A stretch of 64,000 bases of DNA from contig JAMOWA010000051.1 of NCBI GenBank assembly GCA_027061805.1, positions 49,718 through 113,717 of the forward strand, in the 5' to 3' direction. The notes under the pieces were generated by a model. That model did not search any database and was not told where the DNA came from. It worked only from the letters and a program-made list of their open reading frames with translations. Origin of the DNA: Thermoanaerobaculia bacterium (GTDB taxonomy: Bacteria > Acidobacteriota > Thermoanaerobaculia > Thermoanaerobaculales > Sulfomarinibacteraceae). Position 1 is the stretch's first letter; each line of letters opens with the position of its first letter. A program made the translations under genes and the position numbers. Of this stretch, positions 55,460 through 64,000 are shown in pieces.

Positions 55460-58400
55460 CCACCGCGCGGCGAAGGCGAAGTGTCGTGCGGCTCCCGGCC
55501 CGGAGAGCGACGCGGTCCAGCCGACCTGCGGGAAGCGCGACGGCCACGTTCCGCTCCACGGGACCGATCTCGAGCGTGCGGAGCAGCCGGCCCCCGCCGG
55601 CCTCCACCTCCAGCGTCGCGAGGACCGGCCGGGAGGCCGCCAGCCGCAGGTGGAGGCGGGCGCCCTCCGGGAGCTCCTCGAGGCCAAAATCCTTCCACAG
55701 CACGGCATCCCGGGATCGCAGGCCGGCCCGGAGCGTCCCGTCCTCGATCCACAGCCGGTCCGCGCCCTCCAGGGTCCAGCCCCGGCCATCCAGGCGGAAG
55801 CCGTCCCGGAACCGGTCGTCCACCACGGGGCGGCGGAGGGTCAGGCGGCCACCGATCCCGGCCGGGCCAATGCCGGGTTCCACCGGCGCACCGGCGAACA
55901 GTGCCCAGGCGGCTTCCTCCGGTGGCGGCGGGGGCCCACCCGGGCCCGCGACGTCCACGAGCCCGAGCCGGCCCGGATCCTCCGGGAGCGTCCCCACCAC
56001 CGAGCTCCGGACCACGAGCCGGGACTGCGCACGCACCACCAGGTCCTCGCCGTTGTCCCGGACGATGGAGTTCACGACCCGTCCACGGCCGCCCGTTCCG
56101 TACCGCCAGTTCTTCCGGTAGGCCTCCACCCCGATGCCGCAACCGGTGATCTCGCAGGCCAGCACCAGGGGGTCGGAGGCATCCTTCACCTGGATGCCGA
56201 CGGCACACCGGGTGATCCGGTTTCCCACGATGACGGGCTCCGACCGCTCACCCACCGAGACCCCCTTGTCGCCGCACCCCTCCATCGAATTCCCGGCGAT
56301 CAGGGGTGACGAGGTCATGAGGTCGATGGCGTCGTTGCCCACGCTCTCGAAGGTGCAGCCCGTGATGGTTCCGGACGAGTAGTCCAGGTCGATGGCGTCG
56401 GCGTTGGTGTCGCGGAACCGGCACTCGCTGACGTTCAGCTCCGCATCCGCCCCGCGGAGCGAGTCATCCCCCACCACGTTGTGGTCGAAGGTGCAGCGTT
56501 CGAAGAGCACGTCCCGGGCCCGGTGCACGCTCACCATCCCGGAGTAGCGCAGGGCCCCGAAACGGGCCAGGCTGCCCCCGGTGAAGCGCACGTGGCGGAA
56601 GCGGCTCCCGGAGGCCCCACGGCCCTGGAGGGCCAGGACGCCCCAGGCCCTCCCCGGCTCGAGGGCTTCGAAGACGATGGGGCGCTCCGGGGAACCCTCG
56701 GCGAGGATGCGTCCGAAGGACCTGAGGTTCACCCCGGGGCCCAGCAGGACCCGGGTCCCTGGAGGAACGACCAGGGTCTGGCCCTCCGGAACCACGAGAT
56801 CCTCCCCCAGCCGGACGACCGGTCCACGGAGGGTCCGGGTGGTGGGCGGCTCCGGCCCCTCCAGGCTCCAGGGGTGGAGGACCTCGTCGTCCACCGCGGG
56901 CCACGAGTCCACGGTGACGGTCTCCACGGCTTCGCCCGTGATGGCGTTCCGCGCCGAGAAGCCCACGACCTCCAGTCCGGGTGCGAGGCGCAGCGTGTGG
57001 GCCAGCGGTACCGGGTCCACCCTGTTGATGCCCGTGTAGGCCGGAAGCACCTTCAACGGACGCTGCGGGACGAACCACCGGGCCCCACGCCGGACCTCGA
57101 TCCTTCCCGCCACGGGCCGGGGTGGTCCACCGGGCGGCACGAGTGACACCGGCGACGACCCGACAGCCGAGGCCCCGCCGACCCGGACAGCCGTGACCTC
57201 CACCCCGGCCAGCCCGCGGCAGCCCAGCACCACACCCCCTTCCACGGGCATCACCTGGAGCTCCGCCCGCCCCAGCCGGTCCAGGATCCGGAGACGGTTC
57301 TCGCGGAGCAGATCCACGTGGGCCTGGAAGAACCAGCCACGGAGGGGAAACCAGGGGTTCTCACGCTCCACGCGGAAGAAGGGGGTGTGACCGATGAAGT
57401 CCGCCCTGAGACGCGCGATCCGCCGCTCCACCCCGTCGAATTCCGTGAGGCGGCGGTACAGGAAGCGGAGGGCCCCGTGCATGACCCGGGGGTCGGCGGC
57501 CATCCTGTGGAAGACCGAGTTGAGCACGGGGTACCTGGACTTCGGGTGTGCGGAGAAGGTCCTCTCGTTGGAACCCAGGTAGGGATCCCACACGATGGGC
57601 TCGATCCTCCCGTCCAGGGGATCCACGAAGAGCTTGAGGTTGTTGCCGTCCACGGCGTGGTGCTCGTTGAGGAAGAGGTGGTACGCCACGTGGCCCGCCG
57701 CCACCCCGGGGTCGAAGAGGCGCTCGAGCGCACGCACCCCGGCGGGCCCCGGCGTCCCCAGCGCCCGGCCCATGGCCACGAGCTCACCGCGGTATCCCTC
57801 GGGAACCGTGTTGTCCCGCGCGATCTTCGGCCAGACGAAGGGGTTCCTGAGCAGGAAGTTGACCGGGAGCCCCCAGTGCCACTCGTTGGTGAAGGGGGAT
57901 CCCTCACCCTTGAAGACGTCCCCGGGCATCCGGCCATGCCGTCTCAGGAAGCTCTCGTCCACCTCCTCCAGGAAGCGGAGCGTCCCGTAGAGCTTCCCGT
58001 CCACGAAGACCTTCACGGGATGGCTCACCGGCGCGAGGAGCCCCCACTCCAGCGCCACCTCGTGGGCCAGAGACTCCACGTAGGGGTGTTTCACTGTGAG
58101 GTTGATCCTGCGGTGGCCCCGGAGCAGATGTCCCTTCGTGGTCTTGATCTTGAGGGAACGCTTGGGGAAGAGCCAGTGGAACCCGGAGTTGCCCCGGATC
58201 CGCATCCTGGCCTTCCGGTACCGCCCGCCGTTCCACACCTGGATGGGCCGGTAGCTCTCGCCGCTCACCGGGAGGTCCTCGAGCAGCGCATCCCAGGTGG
58301 AACCCGGCACGTGGAGGTGGATCTCGTCGTTGGCCCAGAGCCGCTCGGTGGGCACCTGCTCCTCCGTGCGGCTCACGGCGAGGAGCTGCCGGAAGCCGTC

Positions 58401-58604
58401 CATCTTGTCCCGCCAGAGCTTCCAGACCGCATCGGGGTGGTCGAGGACCCGCTGCACGTCCGGAGGGTAGCCCACGGCGATGGCCCCGAACTCCGCCAGG
58501 GAGCGGAAGAAGAAGAAGGGCGACAGCAGGCCGGGGATGACCGTCATGAGCACCACCGTCCGGAGACGGAGGCTCCGGAGCCGTCGCCATGCGCGGCCCA
58601 TCAC
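55446..58604 (-). CDS. CotH-kinase-family protein fused to right-handed parallel beta-helix
   Basis: RIRGNSGFHWLFPKRSLKIKT, VFVDGKLYGTLRFLEEVDESFLRRHG, DGNNLKLFVDPLDGRIEPIVWD (CotH); NxxGCTFESVGNDAIDLMTSSPLIAGNSMEGCGDKGVSV (beta-helix). Confidence 0.85.
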   Translation of the reverse strand: MMGRAWRRLRSLRLRTVVLMTVIPGLLSPFFFFRSLAEFGAIAVGYPPDVQRVLDHPDAVWKLWRDKMDGFRQLLAVSRTEEQVPTERLWANDEIHLHVPGSTWDALLEDLPVSGESYRPIQVWNGGRYRKARMRIRGNSGFHWLFPKRSLKIKTTKGHLLRGHRRINLTVKHPYVESLAHEVALEWGLLAPVSHPVKVFVDGKLYGTLRFLEEVDESFLRRHGRMPGDVFKGEGSPFTNEWHWGLPVNFLLRNPFVWPKIARDNTVPEGYRGELVAMGRALGTPGPAGVRALERLFDPGVAAGHVAYHLFLNEHHAVDGNNLKLFVDPLDGRIEPIVWDPYLGSNERTFSAHPKSRYPVLNSVFHRMAADPRVMHGALRFLYRRLTEFDGVERRIARLRADFIGHTPFFRVERENPWFPLRGWFFQAHVDLLRENRLRILDRLGRAELQVMPVEGGVVLGCRGLAGVEVTAVRVGGASAVGSSPVSLVPPGGPPRPVAGRIEVRRGARWFVPQRPLKVLPAYTGINRVDPVPLAHTLRLAPGLEVVGFSARNAITGEAVETVTVDSWPAVDDEVLHPWSLEGPEPPTTRTLRGPVVRLGEDLVVPEGQTLVVPPGTRVLLGPGVNLRSFGRILAEGSPERPIVFEALEPGRAWGVLALQGRGASGSRFRHVRFTGGSLARFGALRYSGMVSVHRARDVLFERCTFDHNVVGDDSLRGADAELNVSECRFRDTNADAIDLDYSSGTITGCTFESVGNDAIDLMTSSPLIAGNSMEGCGDKGVSVGERSEPVIVGNRITRCAVGIQVKDASDPLVLACEITGCGIGVEAYRKNWRYGTGGRGRVVNSIVRDNGEDLVVRAQSRLVVRSSVVGTLPEDPGRLGLVDVAGPGGPPPPPEEAAWALFAGAPVEPGIGPAGIGGRLTLRRPVVDDRFRDGFRLDGRGWTLEGADRLWIEDGTLRAGLRSRDAVLWKDFGLEELPEGARLHLRLAASRPVLATLEVEAGGGRLLRTLEIGPVERNVAVALPAGRLDRVALRAGSRTTLRLRRAVVSVP

Positions 58605-60601
58605 CGGGCCCTCCCCGCCGGAGGCCGAAGCCCACCCGGATGCCGGTCCCAGAACTCCACCGTGTACCGCTCCACGTTCCCGAGGGGCGCTCCACCCAGC
58701 GGCACCGCCTCCAGCGTCACCTCGTCGCCATCGAGGCGGATCCGCAGCCAGTGGTTCCACCAGGCCGGGGGATCCTGGGCCCTGTTGCCGCTCGCCACGA
58801 GGGTCAGCCTCCCCTCACGGTGGTAGACCAGGGGGATCCTCGTCCCCACGTCTCCAGCCGTCACCACCACGGGGCCACGGTCCGCGGCGAAGGCTCGCAG
58901 CGCCGGCAACAGCCGCCTCATGAACTCTCTGGGCTCTCCGGCCCCGGGACGGGACGAGGCGTTGGCCCTCGTCGCCACGGACTCGAACCGCTCGTCCCCC
59001 AGGAACCAGAGCACCCTGTGCAGGAAGACCGCGAGGCTCGTGATGCCCGGGCTCCTCCGTGCCCTCTCCACCTCGTCCAGGGCAAAGGCAAGCTGTTCTC
59101 CACGGACGTCACCGGGCACCGCCTCGGTGTCGAGCACCAGGACCAGCGTGCTCCCCAGACGGTGGGAGGACCAGGTGGGCCCGAAGCGCTCCAGGAAGCG
59201 GGGGCGGGCGGCCCCGGGCCTCCCGTCGTGGAGATCGTGATTGCCCGGGGCGATCCACACGGGGATCCCCGCCCGGGACACCACGAGCTCCCCGAAACGG
59301 TCCCAGCGATCCGGCGTCCCTTCCCAGACCACGTCCCCGGTGAGCACCAGGGCATCGCTCCCCCCGGCAATCTCCGGGAGGGCCTCGACCAGCGCGGGCA
59401 GCAGGGGCGGGTCGTCCTCGGGCCCCCTCCGGACGTGGCCCGCCACCGCCAGGGTCACCGGCACCCGCTCCACCTGCATCCCTTCCAGCAGACCGGAGAG
59501 CTCCGCTTCACGGCCCAGGGCCTCGAGAGCGCGCCGGAGGTTCCTGGCGAGCGCCGGGCCCACGGGTTTCGCGAGCGTGAGCTCCAGCTCCACCGTGGCC
59601 ACCTCGCGAAGATCCTGCAGGTCGACCCTCCCCTGCCACCCCTCCCAGCGCTCCGTCGCCACCCAGACTCCGGGAAGGATGTCGGCGTCCACCCGGACGG
59701 GCTCCCACTCCAGGGCTGGACGGCCCTCGAGCACCTCTCGTCCACTCCCGGTCCGCATCATCCGCAGCCGCAGATCGCCTGAGGGGACGGCGGCCGTGTC
59801 CGCCACCACGAGCCGCAGCCCATCGATACGATCGAGTTCCGGGAAATGGGCCTCACCGCTTCCACGTGGATGCCGGGGGTGGTGCCGCCACACGTGGAGC
59901 TTCCCGTCCACCGTCACCGGAATCGTCAGGCGCCACGACGGGTCGAAATCGGGCCACCGGGCGGTGTAGTACAGGAGGACCCGGGTCTGCCAGAGAGCCT
60001 CCCGGTACGCCTGGAAGGCTGCGACCGCCGCCTCCGGCTCCCGCTCCGCCACATGGAACTCCACCAATCGGGCCACCGCCGGCTCCAGGTCGGGGTCGAT
60101 GGCGAGCGCGCGCCGGAAGGCCTCCACGGCGCCTCCCCTGTCCCCGAGAGCCCACCTGGCCTCCCCCAGCGCGACCCACCCGCGATGGTCCCGCGGGTCC
60201 ACGGCCGCCATCTCCCGGGCCGCCTCCATGGCGCCGTGCCGGTCTCCCATTGCCAGCTTCAGGCCCGAGACCCGGAGCAGGACCTCCTGGCGGAGCCGCC
60301 CGACGGCCGAACGGAGCTGCCGCGGCCCCATGTCGTGCAGCAGATCCTCGAGCTCTGCGAGCTCCGCGACCCGGGATTCCCGCCCCTTCGCCTCCGCCAC
60401 GCGGAGACGCTGGGCCCAGTACCACCGGTAGGCCCGGACCAGCCGGTTCTCCACCTTCCATGCGCGGTCCGCGGCGTGCCAGGCGAAGGGCAGGAGGTTC
60501 AGCGCCACGAGGAGCACCAGCCACAGGACGATCAGCCGGCGCTCGTTCCTGTGGAACCAGCGACGGAACCCGTCGGTGCGAACCCGTGCCGCCTCGCCCA
60601 T
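58601..60601 (-). CDS. Membrane-anchored TPR + calcineurin-like metallophosphoesterase
   Basis: N-terminal TM, TPR (GWVALGEARWALGDRGGAVEAFRRALAIDPD), VLTGDVVWEG, APGNHDLHDG. Confidence 0.85.
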   Translation of the reverse strand: MGEAARVRTDGFRRWFHRNERRLIVLWLVLLVALNLLPFAWHAADRAWKVENRLVRAYRWYWAQRLRVAEAKGRESRVAELAELEDLLHDMGPRQLRSAVGRLRQEVLLRVSGLKLAMGDRHGAMEAAREMAAVDPRDHRGWVALGEARWALGDRGGAVEAFRRALAIDPDLEPAVARLVEFHVAEREPEAAVAAFQAYREALWQTRVLLYYTARWPDFDPSWRLTIPVTVDGKLHVWRHHPRHPRGSGEAHFPELDRIDGLRLVVADTAAVPSGDLRLRMMRTGSGREVLEGRPALEWEPVRVDADILPGVWVATERWEGWQGRVDLQDLREVATVELELTLAKPVGPALARNLRRALEALGREAELSGLLEGMQVERVPVTLAVAGHVRRGPEDDPPLLPALVEALPEIAGGSDALVLTGDVVWEGTPDRWDRFGELVVSRAGIPVWIAPGNHDLHDGRPGAARPRFLERFGPTWSSHRLGSTLVLVLDTEAVPGDVRGEQLAFALDEVERARRSPGITSLAVFLHRVLWFLGDERFESVATRANASSRPGAGEPREFMRRLLPALRAFAADRGPVVVTAGDVGTRIPLVYHREGRLTLVASGNRAQDPPAWWNHWLRIRLDGDEVTLEAVPLGGAPLGNVERYTVEFWDRHPGGLRPPAGRAR

Positions 60602-60607
60602 GCCGGC

Positions 60608-61303
60608 CTAGATGTTCACGTTCTCGGCGTGGGTCAGCGCCACCTTGGCGTTGCCGTTGACCTTCCGGATCTCGTCGATGAGCTCCCGGTCCGAGGCCCC
60701 CTTGCGGAGCACCACGCTGTACACGGCCTCCAGGAACAGGCCCTGCCGGACGCTCTCCACGCTCAGGAGCGTGTGGGACTGGAGGTACCGGTAGAAGATG
60801 TCGTCGAAGGCCGTGTGGGGATCCAGCCCCTCCGGCAGGTGGACCCTCAGGATGCGCTGGGCCTGGGGGTTGGCGAACATGTTCAGGGCGAACATGGCGT
60901 AGATGATGGCGCAGATGACCAGGGTGAAGATGATGGCCGTTCCGTAGAACCGTGTTCCACAGGCCATGCCGATGGCCATCACGAGGAAGATGAAGCCCAC
61001 GTCGCGGGTCTCCTTGACCGCGTTGCGGAAACGGACGATGGAGAGCGCCCCCACCAGGGTGAAGGCCCGGGCGATGTTGGACCCGATGATCAGCATGATC
61101 ACGGCCACGGTCACGCCCAGGATCACCGTGGTGGCCGTGAAGGACTGGGAGTAGGACACGCCGCGATGCGTGGCCCGGTAGACGTAGGCCACCACCGTGC
61201 AGAGCAGGAAGCTGAGGCCCAGCGCCACCAGCAGCTCCCAGAGCGTGAAGTAGCTGGCGATCTCCGTGGGTCCGTGGATGAGCTGCTCGATGAACTGTCC
61301 CAT
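60608..61303 (-). CDS. DUF4956 integral membrane protein
   Basis: SYSQSFTATTVILGVTVAVIMLIIGSNIARAFTLVGALSIVRFRNAVKETRDVGFIF. Confidence 0.88.
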   Translation of the reverse strand: MGQFIEQLIHGPTEIASYFTLWELLVALGLSFLLCTVVAYVYRATHRGVSYSQSFTATTVILGVTVAVIMLIIGSNIARAFTLVGALSIVRFRNAVKETRDVGFIFLVMAIGMACGTRFYGTAIIFTLVICAIIYAMFALNMFANPQAQRILRVHLPEGLDPHTAFDDIFYRYLQSHTLLSVESVRQGLFLEAVYSVVLRKGASDRELIDEIRKVNGNAKVALTHAENVNI

Positions 61304-61321
61304 GCTGTCTTCCCTTCTTCC

Positions 61322-62071
61322 TCAGAGAATGGACCCCCCGAAGACCAGCGTGTTCACCCCGGCGCAGTACTTGGAGAGCCGCCGGAGCTCGCACTCGAAG
61401 TGCGCCACCCACGTGGTGAGCCAGAGGGGTACCGAGTGGTTGAACTTGATCTCGAGAACCGAGATGTCCGCGGGGAGGAAGTACACCTCCCCGTCGGGAT
61501 CTCCCGTCCAGTCCAGGTCGTGGAGCCGGCAGGTGAGCCGGGTGTCGATGGTGATGCGCAGGCCCGGGTCGTGGACCGCGTGGTAGGCCCGTCTCTGGTA
61601 CCGGATGTTGATCTTCGGGCGGAGATCGTGGGCTGCCACGAGCCAGAGCGCCTCCGCCACCACGGGGTCGTCGAGCAGCTCCCCCGGATCGGAGCGCGCC
61701 TCCCCGGAAGGCGACGGCAGGACGCTGAAGATGGTCTCCAGGGGAAGACGCGTCCGGCGCTTCTGCACGGTCCGGTCGATCCTCTGCTTGATCTCCACGA
61801 GGCCGTGGCCATCGTCCACGTCCTCGTAGCGTCGGACCCTGAGCTTGCGGCGCACCTTGAGGCCGTCGATCTTCTCCCAGAAGCAGGTCCAGCTGTCGGA
61901 GTCGAAGTAGGTGGAGCTGATCCGGTAGATGCCCCCGGGCCCGGCGTTGGGGTCGGGCTCCAGCAGCTCCCCCAGCCCCCGGACGAAGGCGAGGGCCTCC
62001 TCGTGGGGGATCACGTACTTGAGCTCGAAGCGGTTGAAGCTCCTCTGGTATCTCGAGGCCGGTTCGCTCAC
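61322..62071 (-). CDS. VTC-domain polyphosphate polymerase-like protein
   Basis: FELKYVIPHEEA, ISSTYFDSDSW, RRKLRVRRYEDVDDGHGLVEIKQRIDRTVQKRR, INIRYQRRAYH, RITIDTRL, VLEIKFNHSVPLWL. Confidence 0.9.
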   Translation of the reverse strand: MSEPASRYQRSFNRFELKYVIPHEEALAFVRGLGELLEPDPNAGPGGIYRISSTYFDSDSWTCFWEKIDGLKVRRKLRVRRYEDVDDGHGLVEIKQRIDRTVQKRRTRLPLETIFSVLPSPSGEARSDPGELLDDPVVAEALWLVAAHDLRPKINIRYQRRAYHAVHDPGLRITIDTRLTCRLHDLDWTGDPDGEVYFLPADISVLEIKFNHSVPLWLTTWVAHFECELRRLSKYCAGVNTLVFGGSIL

Positions 62072-62077
62072 CGTGCC

Positions 62078-62083
62078 ATCCTA
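62078..62083 (-). promoter_or_regulatory. -10 box (TAGGAT) 6 nt before GTG start of VTC gene
   Basis: Minus strand GTGTAGGAT-GGCACG-GTG(62071). Confidence 0.45.
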
Positions 62084-62139
62084 CACCGGAGGCCCGCGGC
62101 CCGCGTGTAGAATGGAGACCACCACACCGTGGAGGCCAC

Positions 62140-64000
62140 ATGTTGCGAAGAGGACTGGTCGTGCTGTGCTGCCTGGCCGCCGTCTCGGCGGCCGGTGCCA
62201 GGGAGCTCCACTGGGACCGCATCTCCGTGGAGCTCGAGCTCACCCCCCAGGGTGACCTCCGGGTGGTGGAGCACCTGGGCTACGTCTTCGACGGCGCCTG
62301 GAACGGCGGCTACCGCGAGCTCCCCCTGGACTGGGTCGAGGGATACGACGGGATCTCGGTGAGCGAGGAGGGCTTCGGCCCCTACCGGGGCGGCAGCGTG
62401 GAGAGGAGGGGCGGCTTCGTGGTGGGACACCGCTCCGACCGGCTGATCGTCAGGTGGCGCTCCCGGAACCCCTCCGACCCGCCCTACCGGAATCAGCACG
62501 TGCGGTTCACCTTCCGCTACACCGCCCGCGGCGTGGTCCGCTACGGAGAAAGGTACGACACCCTCCGGTGGAACTGCGTGTTCCCCGACCGCGCGAGCAC
62601 CGTCCAGGAGGCCGAGGCCACCCTGGTGCTGCCCGCCGGGATCTCCGCGGACTCGGTCCGCGCCCGCCTCGCCACCTTCAGCAAGGCCTCGAGCGTCTCC
62701 GTCCTCCCGGACGGCACGGTCCGCGCCATGGCCCGGTCCCTCCGGCCCGGAGACGCCATGCAGATGCAGGTCACCTTTCCCTCCGGGGTGGTCCGGCGTT
62801 CCTTCCACCTCCGGCAGTGGACCAACAGGGTCGGTGTCTTCTGGCTGGCCCTGCTCTTCCTGGTGGGCGGCGTGGGCCTCCACGTGGTCCGCTTCCTGCG
62901 CTCCGGCCGCGACCCCGACGCCCCCTTCCGGATCGCCTACCTCACGGAGCCCCCGAAGGGCCTCTCCCCGGCCCTGGCCGGAGGCCTGGACGGCAGGGTC
63001 GGCATGCCCGAGATCCTCGCCACCATCCTGGACCTGGCGCGGCGCGGCATCCTCACCATCGAGGACAGGAGCCACCTCCTGCTCGGCGTCATCCCCCTGA
63101 GCAGGGCGACCATCACCAGGGTGTCGGACGGCGGAACCCTGGAGCCCTGGGAGCGCAAGGTCCTCTCCGGCCTCAAGGTCACCCGAACGGGGGCCAGCGT
63201 CAGCACGACCGAGCTGAGAAACAGCTTCTACACCACCATCCCGAAGTTCAGGGAAGCGGTCCACGACGGGCTGATCCGACGGGGGTGGTACGCCGTCTCG
63301 CCGGCGCGGGCCCGCCAGACGCAGGCCGCCCGCGCGCTCCTGTGGTTCGGTGTGATGCTGGCGGTCACCCTGCCCGCGGTCCCCTTCATCCCGGGGGTCT
63401 TCTTCGCGGGAGCGGCCGCCGCGGTGCTGTCCCTCGTGGCCTTCCTGGGCCGGAAGACGATCTTCACACCGCCCCACCGGAGCTGGTCCCTGCCGCTCCT
63501 CCTCCTGCTGGCCCTGGTGACCCTCTGGGGGATCGGTGCCAACCCGGGGGCCCTGATGGGGATCCGGAACATGGTCGTGCCGCTGCTCGGCGCCGTCCCG
63601 GCCTTCCTGGTGGGGCTCCTGCTCATCCCGTTCATGCCGCAGCGGACCCCCGAGGGAGCGCGGGTGTTCGAGAAGGTTCGCGCCTTCTCCCGGTACCTGA
63701 AACACCTCCAGGACCTCGGCGACCTGGAGGAGGCCCGTGACCGCCTGGACGAGCTCCTGCCCTGGGCCACGGCCCTGGGCCTGGACCGCTCGTTCCTGTC
63801 CCAGCTGGAGCCGCTGGGCGAGGTACCCGTTCCCGGGTGGTACTCCATCGGCACCTCCACCTCCGGCCCCTCAGGGTCCGGGGGGACGAAGCTCGCCTTC
63901 CCGGCGGGCGGTGGGAGTACGATCTCGCTCCAGGCCCTCTCCAGCTCCCTGTCCTCCACATTGTCCGGCCTGTCGTCCTCGCTCTCGTCGAGCCCCTCCA
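62140..64000 (+). CDS. DUF2207-family membrane protein (truncated by window edge)
   Basis: Signal peptide MLRRGLVVLCCLAAVSAAGA, ISVELELTPQGDLRVVEHLGYVF, Ser-rich C-terminus; GGAGG RBS; no stop in window so absent from track. Confidence 0.8.
   Translation, partial: MLRRGLVVLCCLAAVSAAGARELHWDRISVELELTPQGDLRVVEHLGYVFDGAWNGGYRELPLDWVEGYDGISVSEEGFGPYRGGSVERRGGFVVGHRSDRLIVRWRSRNPSDPPYRNQHVRFTFRYTARGVVRYGERYDTLRWNCVFPDRASTVQEAEATLVLPAGISADSVRARLATFSKASSVSVLPDGTVRAMARSLRPGDAMQMQVTFPSGVVRRSFHLRQWTNRVGVFWLALLFLVGGVGLHVVRFLRSGRDPDAPFRIAYLTEPPKGLSPALAGGLDGRVGMPEILATILDLARRGILTIEDRSHLLLGVIPLSRATITRVSDGGTLEPWERKVLSGLKVTRTGASVSTTELRNSFYTTIPKFREAVHDGLIRRGWYAVSPARARQTQAARALLWFGVMLAVTLPAVPFIPGVFFAGAAAAVLSLVAFLGRKTIFTPPHRSWSLPLLLLLALVTLWGIGANPGALMGIRNMVVPLLGAVPAFLVGLLLIPFMPQRTPEGARVFEKVRAFSRYLKHLQDLGDLEEARDRLDELLPWATALGLDRSFLSQLEPLGEVPVPGWYSIGTSTSGPSGSGGTKLAFPAGGGSTISLQALSSSLSSTLSGLSSSLSSSPS

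Noticed and set aside
1-64000. CRISPR arrays, tRNA/rRNA genes, prophage, IS elements or defence islands
   Set aside because: No direct-repeat/spacer pattern, no tRNA-like cloverleaf sequences noticed, no transposase/integrase or recognised defence genes; gene content is mostly chromosomal core.

Overview
High-GC Gram-negative chromosomal window; lpxB and LpxH-like genes imply lipid A. Lineage is inferred only (Acidobacteriota-like). I see no rRNA, tRNA, CRISPR, phage or IS element. About 48 protein genes are supported, mostly housekeeping: a long minus-strand block (rodZ, prsW-like, ribF, rimO, lpxB, HIT, ihf, rpsA, cmk), an envC/S41/yibQ envelope cluster, rsmB-fmt, murB, aroA, serC-serA-DUF1015, thiI and a fungal-type fused homoaconitase. 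The most interesting layers are: (1) a compact VTC / DUF4956 / TPR-metallophosphoesterase / CotH-beta-helix operon; (2) a perfect sigma54 -24/-12 element followed about 65 bp later by a strong intrinsic terminator with no gene between, i.e. a candidate sigma54-dependent sRNA next to a giant atypical sigma54 activator; (3) a duplicated ~230-aa C-terminal module shared by two large secreted proteins, each preceded by a sigma54-like promoter; (4) a recurrent -10 box placed 6-8 nt before start codons, suggesting leaderless mRNAs; (5) an S41 protease homologue that appears to have lost its catalytic Ser/Lys; (6) two decayed or frameshifted genes. Most long ORFs in the supplied track on the opposite strand are GC-driven shadow ORFs. 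All family assignments come from reading motifs by eye; no searches were run.
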